A stretch of DNA of 64,000 nt. It comes from Clostridium tagluense (GTDB lineage Bacteria; Bacillota; Clostridia; Clostridiales; Clostridiaceae). Below are positions 34,898-45,047 of this stretch, one piece after another. The number at the start of each line of letters is the position of its first letter. Position 1 is the first letter of the stretch. The stretch spans positions 81,697 to 145,696 of the forward strand of contig NZ_BHYK01000011.1 of NCBI RefSeq assembly GCF_003865095.1, read 5' to 3'. Under the pieces are notes generated by a model. That model did not search any database, was not told where the DNA came from, and saw only the letters and a program-made list of their open reading frames with translations. The position numbers and the translations under genes were made by a program.

Positions 34898-35836
34898 TTG
34901 TCTTTAGCTAGTTTCTTTCAATTTATTGAAATTAAAACAAAATTGGCCAGTATGATACCATTTATATTAGGAACACTTTATTCACTATATCGGTATAAAA
35001 GTTTTAATTCTAAAAATTTTATTATTATGAGTATATCTCTATTAGCATTTGATATGGCTACAACAGCCATTAACAATTATATTGATTACAAAAAAGCTTT
35101 AAAAAGTCAGGAAAATAAAAATGAAATTCCTGGATATGGCTTCAGTGAATCTACAGCCTTAACTATAATTTTCATTTTGCTTTTAATAGCAATTTCTTTT
35201 GGAATTTTATTAACTTTAAATACTAATGTAATTGTTCTCTTAATTGGAATTATTTCATTTTTAGCGGGAATATTATATACCTATGGGCCTATTCCAATTT
35301 CACGTACTCCTTTTGGCGAAATATTTTCAGGAGTATTCATGGGCTTTATAATTTTATTTTTATCGCTATATATTCATATATTTGATAAAAATATAGTTTC
35401 TTTCATGTATGCTAATAATATGTTAACCCTCAGTCTAAACCTAGTGGAAGTATTTTATATCTTCTTGATTTCCATACCTACAATGTGCGGCATAGCAAAC
35501 ATAATGCTTGCTAATAACATTTGTGATGTTAAAGAGGATATATTAAATAATAGATACACATTGCCACACTATTTAGGTGTAAAAAATGCATTAAAGCTAT
35601 TTAAAATCTTATATTATATTGGATACCTAGACATTATAATTTTAGTTATATTGAAAATTTCTCCAGTCATTTCTTTGCTGGTAATTTTGACTATAATACC
35701 ATTGAATAAAAACATAAAAATATTCTACCAAAATCCCATTAAAAGTAAAACCTTTGTTTATTCCGTTAAAAACTTTGCGCTAATTAACATAGTTCACATT
35801 TTATCAGTTTCAATAGCGATTATATTAAATTGGTAA
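34898..35836 (+). CDS. UbiA-type prenyltransferase (MenA-like)
   Basis: This 312-residue membrane protein of the UbiA superfamily transfers an isoprenoid chain to an aromatic acceptor. It has about nine helices. The first metal motif is atypical (NNYIDYKKALKS in place of NDxxDxxxD), and the second is NICDVKEDILNNR (about 212-224). The middle LAGILYTYGPIPISRTPFGE is typical of MenA, which prenylates dihydroxynaphthoate in menaquinone synthesis. Clostridia usually lack menaquinone, and no other men genes are here, so the acceptor is uncertain. Start is TTG, nine bases after AGGAGGG. A hairpin terminator follows at 35871. Confidence 0.8.
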   Translation: MSLASFFQFIEIKTKLASMIPFILGTLYSLYRYKSFNSKNFIIMSISLLAFDMATTAINNYIDYKKALKSQENKNEIPGYGFSESTALTIIFILLLIAISFGILLTLNTNVIVLLIGIISFLAGILYTYGPIPISRTPFGEIFSGVFMGFIILFLSLYIHIFDKNIVSFMYANNMLTLSLNLVEVFYIFLISIPTMCGIANIMLANNICDVKEDILNNRYTLPHYLGVKNALKLFKILYYIGYLDIIILVILKISPVISLLVILTIIPLNKNIKIFYQNPIKSKTFVYSVKNFALINIVHILSVSIAIILNW

Positions 35837-35870
35837 AAACAGATTTAAATTTCATAGTAAAGTATAAAGT

Positions 35871-35930
35871 AACCATCTTAAATAAAAACTATCCATATTG
35901 GATAAATTTATTTAAGGTGGTTATTTTAAT
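35871..35930 (+). terminator. Terminator of the UbiA-type gene
   Basis: AACCATCTTAAATAAA pairs with TTTATTTAAGGTGGTT with one G-U mismatch, followed by ATTTTAATTTT. Confidence 0.7.
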
Positions 35931-35975
35931 TTTAACCATTGTGAAATATATGAAATAAAAAAATTGAATTAGTTA

Positions 35976-36004
35976 TTGACAAAGGTTATTTAAACGTATA
36001 CAAT
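35976..36004 (+). promoter_or_regulatory. Promoter of the rbs operon
   Basis: TTGACA (35976-35981), 17-bp spacer and TACAAT (35999-36004). The two operator sites begin four bases downstream. Confidence 0.8.
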
Positions 36005-36007
36005 ATG

Positions 36008-36034
36008 TTTAACCGGTTCAGTTAATCGGTTAAG
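36008..36034. promoter_or_regulatory. Twin LacI-type operators of the rbs operon
   Basis: Two adjacent palindromes, TTAACCGGTTCA and TTAATCGGTTAA, share a central CG and TTAA arms. They cover the transcription start and precede rbsK by about 22 bp. The natural repressor is the LacI-family protein encoded at the far end of the operon (41119-42117). Confidence 0.75.
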
Positions 36035-36056
36035 TAAATAAGAGGTGATGTAGTAT

Positions 36057-36992
36057 ATGAGTAAAATATGCATACTTGGAAGTTTAAATCTAGATATAGT
36101 ATTAAAAGTAGAAAACATGCCTAAGATTGGTGAAACTATTTTTGCAAAAAGTTTAACAACTATGCCTGGAGGAAAAGGAGCAAATCAAGCAGTTGCTTCT
36201 AGACGGATGGGTTCAGAAGTTTACATGATAGGCAAGGTTGGCTTAGATAGCAATGGTGAATTTTTGGTTGGCAAGCTTGAAAACGATGGCATAAATACCG
36301 ACTACGTTTTTAAAGATAATAAAGAAACTACGGGCACAGCTATAATTAATGTTAACTGTGAAGGTAATAATTCAATAGTTGTAGTAGCTGGTGCCAATAT
36401 GAGTATTAATATAGATGAGATAAAGCAAAGCTATTCAATTATAAAGGCTTGCGATGCAATAGTAGCACAATTTGAAACGCCTAGTGAGATTACAATCGCT
36501 GCTTTCAATTATGCAAGATCTCAAGGAATTATAACAATACTAAACCCAGCTCCAGCAAAAAAAATAGATGAGAATTTATTGAAATGTACAGATATAATAA
36601 TTCCTAATGAAACAGAAGCCTGTGAACTTACAGGAATTTTAGTTGAAGACTTAGAAAGTGCTAAAAAAGCTGCTGCAAATTTCATAAAAATGGGAGTGAA
36701 TTACGTAATAATAACTCTAGGTTCAAAAGGTGCAGCATTAATAACTAAAGAAAAGGCAGAATTAATTCCAGCAATTTTGGTTAATGCTATTGATACAACG
36801 GCTGCAGGTGATAGTTTTATTGGGGCAGTAGTAAGTAAATTAGGGTCTGAAGAATTAAACTATGAAAATCTTAAAAAGGCTATAGTTTTTGGTAATAAAG
36901 TTTCTTCAATAGTAGTTCAAAGATCAGGAGCACAACCCTCAATACCAAGCTACAAAGAGGTAATAGACATTTACGGTGAAGATTACAATTAA
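36057..36992 (+). CDS. rbsK: Ribokinase
   Basis: Ribokinase phosphorylates ribose at O-5 with ATP. The 311-residue PfkB-family protein has GSLNLDIVLKVE at the start, MPGGKGANQAVA (PfkB signature 1, about 37-48) and DTTAAGDSFIGA (signature 2, about 247-258) with the catalytic Asp. Length is typical (305-315). AGAGGTGATG is the ribosome site. It is the first gene of rbsKDACB and is preceded by a promoter and twin operators. It makes ribose 5-phosphate for the pentose phosphate pathway. Confidence 0.96.
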   Translation: MSKICILGSLNLDIVLKVENMPKIGETIFAKSLTTMPGGKGANQAVASRRMGSEVYMIGKVGLDSNGEFLVGKLENDGINTDYVFKDNKETTGTAIINVNCEGNNSIVVVAGANMSINIDEIKQSYSIIKACDAIVAQFETPSEITIAAFNYARSQGIITILNPAPAKKIDENLLKCTDIIIPNETEACELTGILVEDLESAKKAAANFIKMGVNYVIITLGSKGAALITKEKAELIPAILVNAIDTTAAGDSFIGAVVSKLGSEELNYENLKKAIVFGNKVSSIVVQRSGAQPSIPSYKEVIDIYGEDYN

Positions 36993-37048
36993 TAATTGGG
37001 CTTTCCATATAATAATGCATTAAGGAATTACAAGAAGGAGGTATAGTC

Positions 37049-37444
37049 ATGAGAAAAACTGCATTACTAAATTCACAAATATCTGAAGTGATATCTAAAA
37101 TGGGACACACTGATACCTTAGCTATAGGGGACTGCGGTCTACCAATACCAGATGGAACTAAAAGAATAGATATTGCATTAATTAAAAATATACCAGGATT
37201 TCTTGAAACTTTAACATCTATATTAACAGAACTTCAAATAGAGGAAGTAATAGTTGCTAAAGAGACTTTTGAAGTTAGTCCTCAATTATTTAATGATATA
37301 AAAATAGCAGTTGGGGATGTAAAAATTACATTTATAACTCACGAGGAACTAAAATCTCAGTTAAAAGAGTGTAAAGCAGTAGTAAGAACAGGTGAACAAA
37401 CACCCTATGCAAATGTAATACTAAAATCAGGAGTTGTATTTTAA
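37049..37444 (+). CDS. rbsD: D-ribose pyranase
   Basis: RbsD interconverts the pyranose and furanose forms of ribose so that imported sugar can be used by ribokinase. The 131-residue protein contains [16 protein letters not shown] (about 20-35) with the catalytic His and Asp, and ends with the conserved [13 protein letters not shown]. Length is normal (130-140). AGAAGGAGG precedes the ATG. It lies between rbsK and rbsA, as in Bacillus-type rbs operons. Confidence 0.96.
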   Translation: MRKTALLNSQISEVISKMGHTDTLAIGDCGLPIPDGTKRIDIALIKNIPGFLETLTSILTELQIEEVIVAKETFEVSPQLFNDIKIAVGDVKITFITHEELKSQLKECKAVVRTGEQTPYANVILKSGVVF

Positions 37445-37483
37445 CTATAGTTTGATATAAGTAAGTTTTGAGGAGGAGATTCA

Positions 37484-38989
37484 ATGAATAACATGCAGCC
37501 TCTACTTCAGATGAAAAATGTTTCAAAATACTTTCCGGGAGTAAAAGCTCTTGAAGATGTTAAAATAGAAGCTTACAGTGGAGAAGTTCTTGCTTTACTT
37601 GGAGAGAATGGGGCAGGAAAATCCACTTTAATGAAAATTTTAAGTGGAGTCTATAATAAAGATGCAGGAAGTATTATTATTGGAGGTTCTGAAGTAGATC
37701 TAAAAGGTATAAAAGATGCGGAGAAACATGGAATTGGAATTATTCATCAAGAACTAAGTCTTCTTTCTAATTTAAGTATATGGGAAAATATATTTTTAGG
37801 AAATGAAGGATTTAATGGAATTACGAGAAGAATAAATAAAAAAGAGCTAAAAGAAAAATCAGAAATTTTACTTAAAGATATTGGGTTCACTATTGATGTG
37901 GATACTTTGGTTAAAGATTTAAATGTAGGTGAAATGCAACTAATAGAAATAGCAAAGGCTCTTTCTAAAAACTCGAAAATAATAATAATGGATGAACCTA
38001 CAACTGCACTGACTGATGTTGAAACAGATAATCTTTTTAAAGTAATTAACAATCTTAAAAGTAAAAATATGTGTATTGTATACATCTCCCATAGAATGGA
38101 TGAAATATTCCAAATCTGTGATAGGATAACAGTTCTAAGAGATGGTAAATATATTGGTGAGGTTAAGACAAAAGACATTACTAAAGAAGATTTAATATCA
38201 ATGATGGTTGGTAGAAAACTAGAAGAACAATTTCCATATAAGGAATCATCTAAGGGGCAAGCTATTCTTAAAGTTGAGAACTTGTGCTTTGCTGAAAAGG
38301 TTCGCAATGTTAGTTTTGAAGCAAAGAGTGGTGAAATTCTAGGAATCTCAGGACTTATGGGTTCAGGGCGGACAGAGACGGCAAAAACTATATTTGGAGA
38401 ATATAAAAAATCTTCAGGTAGAATATTTGTTGATGGCTGCGAAGTTAATATTTGTTCACCTAAAGATGCTATTAAAAATGGAATTTGCTATCTTTCTGAA
38501 GATAGAAAAAAAGAAGGTCTTATTCTGGGTATGTCAGTTGCAAGCAATATGACCTTAGCTAATCTTAAAAAATATGAAAATGGAGCTAAACGTATAAATA
38601 AAGTAGAAGAAGGTAAAGAAGTTCAAGAATATATAAAAAAGCTTTCTATAAAAACTCCTAGTGCCCAGCAATTAATTAAAAATTTAAGTGGTGGAAATCA
38701 GCAAAAGGTTATATTAGCTAAATGGCTAATGCTTGCACCTAAAGTATTAATCATAGATGAACCAACTAGAGGAATAGATGTAGGCGCTAAGAAGGAAATT
38801 TATGATGTTCTAAATGAACTAAAGGCTATGGGCAAAGCAATTATTATGATATCCTCTGATATGCCTGAAATACTTGGAATATGTGATAGAGTATTAATCA
38901 TGCACGAAGGAGAAATATCTGGTGAGCTATCTCGAAAAGAAGCAACGCAAGAAGCAATAATGAAATATGCGGTGGGCATAACAGATTAA
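37484..38989 (+). CDS. rbsA: Ribose ABC transporter ATP-binding protein
   Basis: RbsA is the double ATPase of the ribose importer. The 501-residue protein has two ABC domains. The first has Walker [10 protein letters not shown] (about 43-51), a diverged signature in DLNVGEMQL and Walker [14 protein letters not shown]. The second has a degenerate Walker A (GLMGSGRTE) but a normal signature NLSGGNQQK and Walker [14 protein letters not shown]. This asymmetry is normal for the sugar CUT2 family. GGAGGAG precedes the ATG. It acts with RbsC (membrane) and RbsB (binding protein) encoded next. Confidence 0.96.
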   Translation: MNNMQPLLQMKNVSKYFPGVKALEDVKIEAYSGEVLALLGENGAGKSTLMKILSGVYNKDAGSIIIGGSEVDLKGIKDAEKHGIGIIHQELSLLSNLSIWENIFLGNEGFNGITRRINKKELKEKSEILLKDIGFTIDVDTLVKDLNVGEMQLIEIAKALSKNSKIIIMDEPTTALTDVETDNLFKVINNLKSKNMCIVYISHRMDEIFQICDRITVLRDGKYIGEVKTKDITKEDLISMMVGRKLEEQFPYKESSKGQAILKVENLCFAEKVRNVSFEAKSGEILGISGLMGSGRTETAKTIFGEYKKSSGRIFVDGCEVNICSPKDAIKNGICYLSEDRKKEGLILGMSVASNMTLANLKKYENGAKRINKVEEGKEVQEYIKKLSIKTPSAQQLIKNLSGGNQQKVILAKWLMLAPKVLIIDEPTRGIDVGAKKEIYDVLNELKAMGKAIIMISSDMPEILGICDRVLIMHEGEISGELSRKEATQEAIMKYAVGITD

Positions 38990-39028
38990 CGTTTAAATAG
39001 AGCCCTCACAGAGAAAGGAGTTTATATT

Positions 39029-39958
39029 GTGAAAAATAATTTAAAGAATATGGTTTTAAAATATAAATCACTAATAGGTCTTTTGATATTATGTATAGTT
39101 ATTTCATTTATTACACCTAGGTTCTTAACAATACCAAATCTTAAAAATGTATTTACTCAAGTTTCAGTAAATGCAGTTATAGCTATAGGAATGTCCTTTG
39201 TAATTCTTACGGGAGGAATTGATTTATCCGTAGGGTCTATACTTGCAGTGAGTGGTGCTGCTGCCGCAAGCATAATAAAGTCCACAGGAAACGTATATTT
39301 AGCAATAATTGTAGCTTTAGCCATTGGCTGCGCTATAGGGCTTATAAATGGTATTCTTATTTCTAAAGGAAGAATACAAGCTTTCATAGTTACACTAGCT
39401 ACAATGACTATCTTCAGAGGTGTAACTTATGTATACACAAATGGGACTCCTATATCAGGACTAGGCCAAAGTTTTTCTGGCATAGGTAATAAAATGCTTT
39501 TAGGACTACCAATTCCAGTAATAGTAACCATTATAGTATTTGGTATAGCATTTTATATTTTAAGTCAAACTAGATATGGTAGATATCTTTATGCACTAGG
39601 TGGAAATGAAGACTCAGCAAGATTATCAGGCATTAATACAGATAAAATTAAAACACTTGTATATGTTATTTGTGGTGGAGCAGCTGCCTTAAGTGGAATA
39701 ATTGTTACTAGTAGAATAGGTTCCGCTTCTCCAAATGCTGGAGTAGGTTTTGAATTAGATGCCATCTCAGCTGTAGTACTCGGTGGTACCAGTTTAGCTG
39801 GTGGAGAAGGAAGTGTAGTTGGTACAATAATAGGAGCATTAATAATAGGTGTACTTAATAATGGATTGAATCTTATGAACGTATCACCTTTTTATCAAGC
39901 AATAGTTAAGGGCTTAGTTATTCTACTTGCCGTAATGGTTGAAAAAAAGAATAAATAA
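39029..39958 (+). CDS. rbsC: Ribose ABC transporter permease
   Basis: This 309-residue CUT2-family permease has eight to ten helices. Family segments are SFVILTGGIDLSVGSILAVSG (abbreviated here to its core TGGIDLSVGS) near residue 62 and GGTSLAGGEGSVVGT near 250. Start is GTG at 39029, eight bases after AAAGGAG. It forms the homodimeric channel for ribose with RbsA bound on the inside. The gene is followed after 19 bp by rbsB. Confidence 0.95.
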   Translation: MKNNLKNMVLKYKSLIGLLILCIVISFITPRFLTIPNLKNVFTQVSVNAVIAIGMSFVILTGGIDLSVGSILAVSGAAAASIIKSTGNVYLAIIVALAIGCAIGLINGILISKGRIQAFIVTLATMTIFRGVTYVYTNGTPISGLGQSFSGIGNKMLLGLPIPVIVTIIVFGIAFYILSQTRYGRYLYALGGNEDSARLSGINTDKIKTLVYVICGGAAALSGIIVTSRIGSASPNAGVGFELDAISAVVLGGTSLAGGEGSVVGTIIGALIIGVLNNGLNLMNVSPFYQAIVKGLVILLAVMVEKKNK

Positions 39959-39977
39959 AAAATGGAGGATGATTCAA

Positions 39978-40886
39978 ATGACAAAAAGAACGAAATTATT
40001 ATCAATGGCATTATCAACCCTACTAATTATGGGAACGTTTGCTGGCTGTGGCACAAAAAAAGCTGCTGAGGGTGGAAAGAAAATTGGAATGGTGGTATCA
40101 ACTCTTAATAACCCATTCTTTGTATCAATGAAAGAAGGAGCAGAAAAGAAGGCTAAGGAACTGGGGTATGAAATTGTAGTTCTTGACTCCCAAAATGATG
40201 CTGCAAAGGAAAGATCTAATGTGGAAGATTTAGTTCAACAAGGCATAGTGACATTAATCATAAATCCAACAGACAGTGATGCAGTTACAAACTCAATAAA
40301 GGTTGCAAATGATAATAAAATAAAAGTTATAACTGTAGATAGAAAAGCGAGTGGTGGAGAAGTTACTTGTCACGTTGCATCTGATAATGTAAAAGGTGGA
40401 GAGATGGCAGCAGAATTTATACTAGAAAAATTAAATGGTAAAGGGAACCTAGTAGAATTACAAGGTATTCCAGGAGCCTCTGCTACAAGAGATAGGGGTA
40501 AAGGATTCCATAATATAGTAGATAAGAAAGCTGGAGTTAAAGTTGTTTCTAGTCAAGCAGCAGATTTCGATAGACAAAAGGGATTAAATGTTACTGAAAA
40601 TATTATTCAAGCCACTCCTGCCTTTGATGCAATATTTGCACATAATGATGAAATGGCACTAGGAGCTGCAAAAGCAGCTAAGGCTGCAAATAAAAAAGTG
40701 ATTATTGTAGGTTTTGATGGTAATGCTGATGCAAAAGCAGCTGTTGCAAGTGGAGAACTGGCAGCTACTATAGCACAAAAACCTGATTTAATGGGATCAG
40801 TTGCAGTAGAAAATGCTATTAAAATTGCAAAAGGGGAAACAGTTGCAAAAGAAATTCCAGTAGAACTTCAGCTTATAAAAAAATAG
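39978..40886 (+). CDS. rbsB: Ribose-binding lipoprotein
   Basis: This 302-residue substrate-binding protein starts with a lipoprotein signal and lipobox FAGC (Cys near residue 24), and matches type I sugar-binding proteins: IGMVVSTLNNPFFVSMKEGA begins the mature domain, then VIVLD/QNDAAKERSNVED and NDEMALGAAKA. It captures ribose outside the cell for RbsAC. The ATG at 39978 is chosen because TGGAGGAT precedes it; an upstream ATG lies inside rbsC. The mature N-terminus is tethered to the membrane. A strong terminator follows. Confidence 0.94.
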   Translation: MTKRTKLLSMALSTLLIMGTFAGCGTKKAAEGGKKIGMVVSTLNNPFFVSMKEGAEKKAKELGYEIVVLDSQNDAAKERSNVEDLVQQGIVTLIINPTDSDAVTNSIKVANDNKIKVITVDRKASGGEVTCHVASDNVKGGEMAAEFILEKLNGKGNLVELQGIPGASATRDRGKGFHNIVDKKAGVKVVSSQAADFDRQKGLNVTENIIQATPAFDAIFAHNDEMALGAAKAAKAANKKVIIVGFDGNADAKAAVASGELAATIAQKPDLMGSVAVENAIKIAKGETVAKEIPVELQLIKK

Positions 40887-40922
40887 TAATTAAAATATTA
40901 TTTCCTCAATAATAAAATATAT

Positions 40923-40964
40923 AAAATTATAACCCAGGGGAGTGTCCTCTGGGTTATAATTTTA
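40923..40964 (+). terminator. Terminator after rbsB
   Basis: A 19-bp stem with one G-U mismatch (40923-40941 with 40945-40963) around GTG ends in ATTTTAC. It separates the structural rbs genes from the regulator. Confidence 0.85.
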
Positions 40965-41118
40965 CAATCTGTTTCAATACAAGGTATATTTTGGTATAAT
41001 TTTATTTATTAACTAAAATTTAAAAATAGTTTTAAATAGATTAGTAGCATAAAATGCTAACATTAAATTCTAGATTACTAATCACTAATGACTATTCACT
41101 TAAAATCGGAGGAAAATT

Positions 41119-42117
41119 ATGAATAATGTTACAATGAAGGATATAGCAGAAATGGCCGGAGTTTCAAAGGCTACAGTTTCAATGGTTATGAACAAAAAGG
41201 ATGCTAGTATAAGCGAGGTAACCAGAAAAAAAATATTAAAAATTGCTAAGGAAATGAGCTATATTCCCAATTCCATAGCTAGAAGCCTTAGCACTAAGAA
41301 ATCCGGTACTATAGGAATTATACTTCCAGATATTACAAATCCATTTTTCTCAGAAATGGTAAGAGCTATTGAGGATAAGGCAGAGAGGTTAGAATATAAT
41401 TTGATAATATGCAACACTGATAATGACATAGAGAAGGAACAAAAATATATTGAACTTCTTATAAGTAAACTTATAGATGGCATTATTTTTATGTCAGGCG
41501 GTAAAAGTAATGAAAGTATAACCATACTAAAGAACAACAATGTTCCTTTTGTATTAGTTGATAGATATATTGAAGGATATAAGGATGATTACGGAGTTTT
41601 TTGCTTAAATAAGCAGGGGGTAATAGATGGTGTTCAATACTTATATGAAAAGGGAAACCGTAAAATAGTTTTTGTAAAGGGGAGAGAGGATATAGAAATA
41701 TCCAAGCAAAGATTAGAAGGATATATCGATGCAATGAAGAATTATGGAATATATGATGAAAAGTATATATTTGAAGGAGACTTTAATGTTGAAGGTGGTA
41801 TTATAGCTACAAAAAAAATAATAAGTTGTTTTCAGGATTTAGATGCCATTTTTTATAGTAACGATATGATGGCACTAGGAGGAATGAAAATTTTACTCCG
41901 AAATGACTATAAAATTCCACGAGATATTTCAATTATTGGCTTTGACAATATTCATATATCAGAAATTATTGAGCCAGAACTTACAACAATATCACAGCCT
42001 ATATATATGATGGGAAAAAAAGCTTGCAGTATCTTAATAGATGTAATAAATGGAGAGCTACTTACTGAAAAACAAGTTTACTTTAAAACAGAACTTATTA
42101 TTAGAGGAACTACATAA
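41119..42117 (+). CDS. rbsR: LacI family regulator of the ribose operon
   Basis: This 332-residue protein has the LacI helix-turn-helix TMKDIAEMAGVSKATVSMVM (residues 5-24), the hinge IPNSIARSL and an effector domain like ribose-binding proteins. Typical segments are GIILPDITNPFFSEMVRA, DGIIFMS and DIFYSNDMMALG-like sequence near residue 250. The gene lies 230 bp beyond rbsB with its own ribosome site (CGGAGGAAA) and a terminator. The twin operators upstream of rbsK are the expected targets. The rbs link is inferred from position. Confidence 0.87.
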   Translation: MNNVTMKDIAEMAGVSKATVSMVMNKKDASISEVTRKKILKIAKEMSYIPNSIARSLSTKKSGTIGIILPDITNPFFSEMVRAIEDKAERLEYNLIICNTDNDIEKEQKYIELLISKLIDGIIFMSGGKSNESITILKNNNVPFVLVDRYIEGYKDDYGVFCLNKQGVIDGVQYLYEKGNRKIVFVKGREDIEISKQRLEGYIDAMKNYGIYDEKYIFEGDFNVEGGIIATKKIISCFQDLDAIFYSNDMMALGGMKILLRNDYKIPRDISIIGFDNIHISEIIEPELTTISQPIYMMGKKACSILIDVINGELLTEKQVYFKTELIIRGTT

Positions 42118-42156
42118 ATTTTTATTAACGACAATCCAAGCAATTGTGGAAATAAT

Positions 42157-42197
42157 TACTGTATTATATTTCCTTGGAAATATAATACAGTATTTTC
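42157..42197 (+). terminator. Terminator of rbsR
   Basis: A perfect 17-bp stem (42157-42173 with 42176-42192) with a TT loop is followed by TTTTC. Confidence 0.82.
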
Positions 42198-42393
42198 GGA
42201 AATTACTGTTTTTTATAAGCGTTTTATTAAAAAAACAAGCGGATAATACATTAGAATACCACCTTGATAATTATTCACTTTAGATAAAATGATGTAGAGG
42301 AGAAAGTGTAAATCTCCTTCTGAAGTCGTTAATATTGCAGTTTTAAAGAGGATGAACAGCTATACGGTGATGATTTAATGAAGGAGAGATAAC

Positions 42394-43068
42394 ATGAAAA
42401 AAAAGTATATAATTTTAAGTTCTTTAGTTGCATGCATTTTATTATATTTTGTAGAACAGGTGCTAGTAGTAAGTTATGTAGTTAAAACTATTATAAAAAT
42501 CTTATTCTTCATTTTTATTCCTTACGCCTATAGTAAATTTATTAAAAAGCAGAAACCTTCAAAGGCTATAAATTATAAGAATATAGATAAAGAACATTTA
42601 AAAATGGGTTTTTTATTTGGAATAATGTCCTTTTTTATAGTACTAATTACTTATTATCTATTGAGGAATATTATAGATTTGCAGAGTATATCAGAAAAAC
42701 TCCAAAGCAATTCAAAAATTACTGCTTCAAGTTTTATTTATGTTGGATTGTATATAACATTTGGAAACTCTTTTTTAGAGGAATATTTTTTTAGGGGGTT
42801 TATTTTCTTAAATCTTTATGAACTTAAATCGAAAAAATTCGCATATATATATTCTTCACTTCTATTTGGGTTATATCATATAGCAATTTTTAAGACATGG
42901 TTTAATAGTGGACTTGTTGGGTTAGCGCTAATAGGACTAATTAGCATAGGATTTATATTTAACTGGCTTGATACGAAATCTAAAAATTTTATTAACTCAT
43001 GGCTAGTGCACATTCTTGCAGATAGTGCAATTATTATAATTGGATTAAGGATGTTTGGAATAGTTTAA
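42394..43068 (+). CDS. CPBP family intramembrane metalloprotease
   Basis: This 224-residue membrane protein has about six helices and the CPBP (Abi/CAAX protease-like) motifs: FLEEYFFRG (motif 1, EExxxR) near residue 130, FGLYHIAIF (motif 2 His) near 156 and SWLVHILADSA (motif 3 His) near 205. Members cleave prenylated or signal-type peptides, or protect against self-made bacteriocins. AAGGAGAG precedes the ATG. It stands between the rbs cluster and the peptide-antibiotic-type ABC set. Whether it belongs with the latter is unknown, because a terminator and 357 bp lie between. Confidence 0.87.
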   Translation: MKKKYIILSSLVACILLYFVEQVLVVSYVVKTIIKILFFIFIPYAYSKFIKKQKPSKAINYKNIDKEHLKMGFLFGIMSFFIVLITYYLLRNIIDLQSISEKLQSNSKITASSFIYVGLYITFGNSFLEEYFFRGFIFLNLYELKSKKFAYIYSSLLFGLYHIAIFKTWFNSGLVGLALIGLISIGFIFNWLDTKSKNFINSWLVHILADSAIIIIGLRMFGIV

Positions 43069-43425
43069 AAGTTTTTCTTTAATCGAATAACTCCAAAAGA
43101 CCAATTAACTAAATACAGTTAATTGGTCTTTTGAGTTATCTCAATTTATTATAAGTTCGTCTCTATTAACACATACGATAGTTGCAATGGTTTCAATTAT
43201 ATTAAATGATAGATTTTTTACTACATCCTTACAATTATTTCAAATAAATCTGACATATGTTTATATAAATTTTTATTTTTCTTTATGAAATCTTTATAAT
43301 TACCTCTTATACTTGAAATATAGTCAAACAAACCAGTTAATTTTAAATAGTGAAGCATTTACCATTAGTACTAATTGGATTTATAAATTGAAATCATAAT
43401 TAGAATAATTTAGGAGGGGTATTAT
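43069..43425. other. Intergenic region before the ABC-2 cluster
   Basis: The first part holds the CPBP gene's terminator (43094-43137). The remaining 290 bp is A/T-rich; I saw no short open frame with a ribosome site other than that of the next gene (AGGAGGGG), and no clear operator. Confidence 0.5.
43094..43137 (+). terminator. Terminator of the CPBP gene
   Basis: A perfect 17-bp stem, CAAAAGACCAATTAACT (43094-43110) with 43117-43133, closes around AAATAC. The right arm ends in TCTTTTG. Confidence 0.8.
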
Positions 43426-44169
43426 ATGAAAAATGTAATGGAAGTCAAAAATGTAAGTAAGAAAATTAAAGGCAGAACTATTATAGAAGATGTGTCTTTT
43501 GAAATTAAAAAAGGAGAAATATGTGGATTTGTAGGACCTAACGGGGCAGGTAAAACCACTATTATTAGACTTCTTACAGGGCTTATTAAACCTAATGCGG
43601 GAAAACTTTTAATCAATGAAATAGATGTTACCAAGCACAGAAAACAAGCTCTAGTAAAACTTGGGGCTATAGTAGAATCACCAATATTCTTTAACTATAT
43701 GACTGGAAGGGATATTTTGATAAATCTTGTGAGGTTACATCCTAATATTGCCAAAGAAGAAAGATTTAATAGGGTGGAAGAGGTTTTGGACATTGTAAAC
43801 TTGAGTAAAAGGGGAAATGATAAGGTTTCTACTTATTCACTTGGAATGAATCAAAGATTAGGTATAGCTCAAGCTCTTTTAGGAAAGCCTGAAATAATTA
43901 TTTTAGATGAACCAGCTAATGGTCTTGACCCTCTTGGGATGAAGGAGTTAAGAGAACTTATTCTTAAACTAAACAAAGAACAGGGAATATCATTTTTAGT
44001 ATCTAGTCATCTGTTAGATGAACTTCAAAAGATTTGTACGAAATTTGTAATAATAAACGAAGGGAAATTAAAATTCAAAGGCACTTCTGAAGAATTTTTC
44101 TCTATAAGTGAAGGTAGTATTGAAGACATATTTTTGAAGATTTTAGGTGCCAAAGGGGAATCAGCATAA
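43426..44169 (+). CDS. ABC transporter ATP-binding protein, peptide-antibiotic immunity type
   Basis: This 247-residue ATPase has Walker A GPNGAGKTT (about 36-44), signature YSLGMNQR, Walker B IIILDEPANGLDP and switch His in VSSHLLDE. It is closest to BcrA/LanF-type pumps that protect cells from bacitracin or lantibiotics, or to general ABC-2 exporters. It shares one base with the first permease gene, so the two are translationally coupled. AGGAGGGG precedes the ATG. A second permease and a two-component system follow, which is the layout of LanFEG-RK immunity modules. No precursor peptide gene was found. Confidence 0.9.
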   Translation: MKNVMEVKNVSKKIKGRTIIEDVSFEIKKGEICGFVGPNGAGKTTIIRLLTGLIKPNAGKLLINEIDVTKHRKQALVKLGAIVESPIFFNYMTGRDILINLVRLHPNIAKEERFNRVEEVLDIVNLSKRGNDKVSTYSLGMNQRLGIAQALLGKPEIIILDEPANGLDPLGMKELRELILKLNKEQGISFLVSSHLLDELQKICTKFVIINEGKLKFKGTSEEFFSISEGSIEDIFLKILGAKGESA

Positions 44170-44993
44170 TGGAACTTTATAAAAGTGAATTCGAAAGAAT
44201 ATGGAAAAGGCGTTTGACCTGGATTTGTTTTATACTTATTCCCTTGTCCATAGCTGGAGCCTCAAAATATTACCTAAGTAATAATTATATTCATGCAGTT
44301 ACTAGTGCTGAATTTGTATCTTTTGGAAATTACCCCTTTATGATATTTCAAGAAGTGTTAGTTACATTATTTAATATATTCACTATGTTGTTTGTTTGTA
44401 TGTGTGTTACTGAGGAATATAGAAGCGGAGAAATCCGATTAGTTATGATTAGAGGGTATTCATTTTTAGAGATATATTTTGCTAAAGTGGCCGCCATAAT
44501 TACTACAATGCTTATATTTTTTCTGACTTTCTTTCTGCTAAGTACGGTATGGGGGTACTTCGCAGCCACTAGATTAGATAAGATAATGCTTTTCTATCAC
44601 AGTAATTCAGTAACAATTTTAAAGGCCTTTTTATATTCTGGGAAATATTATGCATTAGGATTTTTAACTACTATAGCTATGATTTCAGTATTTATGGTTT
44701 TTGCTGTTAAGTGTAAAACTGTAACCGGAGCTATGGGCTGTAGCATAGCTGTAATAATAGGTGGTTTAGTATTTTCAGAAGTAATTATATATTTTGGCTC
44801 TATTTTAGGGGAAAACCTAATTACACATTTATATTTTTCCACAATCACTAAAATACAACACCTTGGAATATGCATGGTTTTATCAGAAAAACCTACACTA
44901 GCACCTTGGATTATTATTGTTCTGATTTCTCACATAATATTTTTTGGTGGAATAGCCTGTAGGATATTTACTAAAGAGGATCATCTTATTTAA
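44169..44993 (+). CDS. ABC-2 permease, first of two
   Basis: This 274-residue protein has six membrane helices and resembles LanE/BcrB-type permeases. Its N-terminal part contains EFERIWKRRLTW on the inside and the ABC-2 sequence VTEEYRSGEIRLVM in the first cytosolic loop. Its ATG overlaps the ATPase stop by one base. It would form half of the membrane channel, the other half coming from the related protein encoded 54 bp downstream. No periplasmic domain is present. Substrate export is inferred from neighbours. Confidence 0.82.
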   Translation: MELYKSEFERIWKRRLTWICFILIPLSIAGASKYYLSNNYIHAVTSAEFVSFGNYPFMIFQEVLVTLFNIFTMLFVCMCVTEEYRSGEIRLVMIRGYSFLEIYFAKVAAIITTMLIFFLTFFLLSTVWGYFAATRLDKIMLFYHSNSVTILKAFLYSGKYYALGFLTTIAMISVFMVFAVKCKTVTGAMGCSIAVIIGGLVFSEVIIYFGSILGENLITHLYFSTITKIQHLGICMVLSEKPTLAPWIIIVLISHIIFFGGIACRIFTKEDHLI

Positions 44994-45047
44994 GCAAATT
45001 GATGTCTTATAAAACAATTATATAAATTATAAAATGGAGGTAATAAA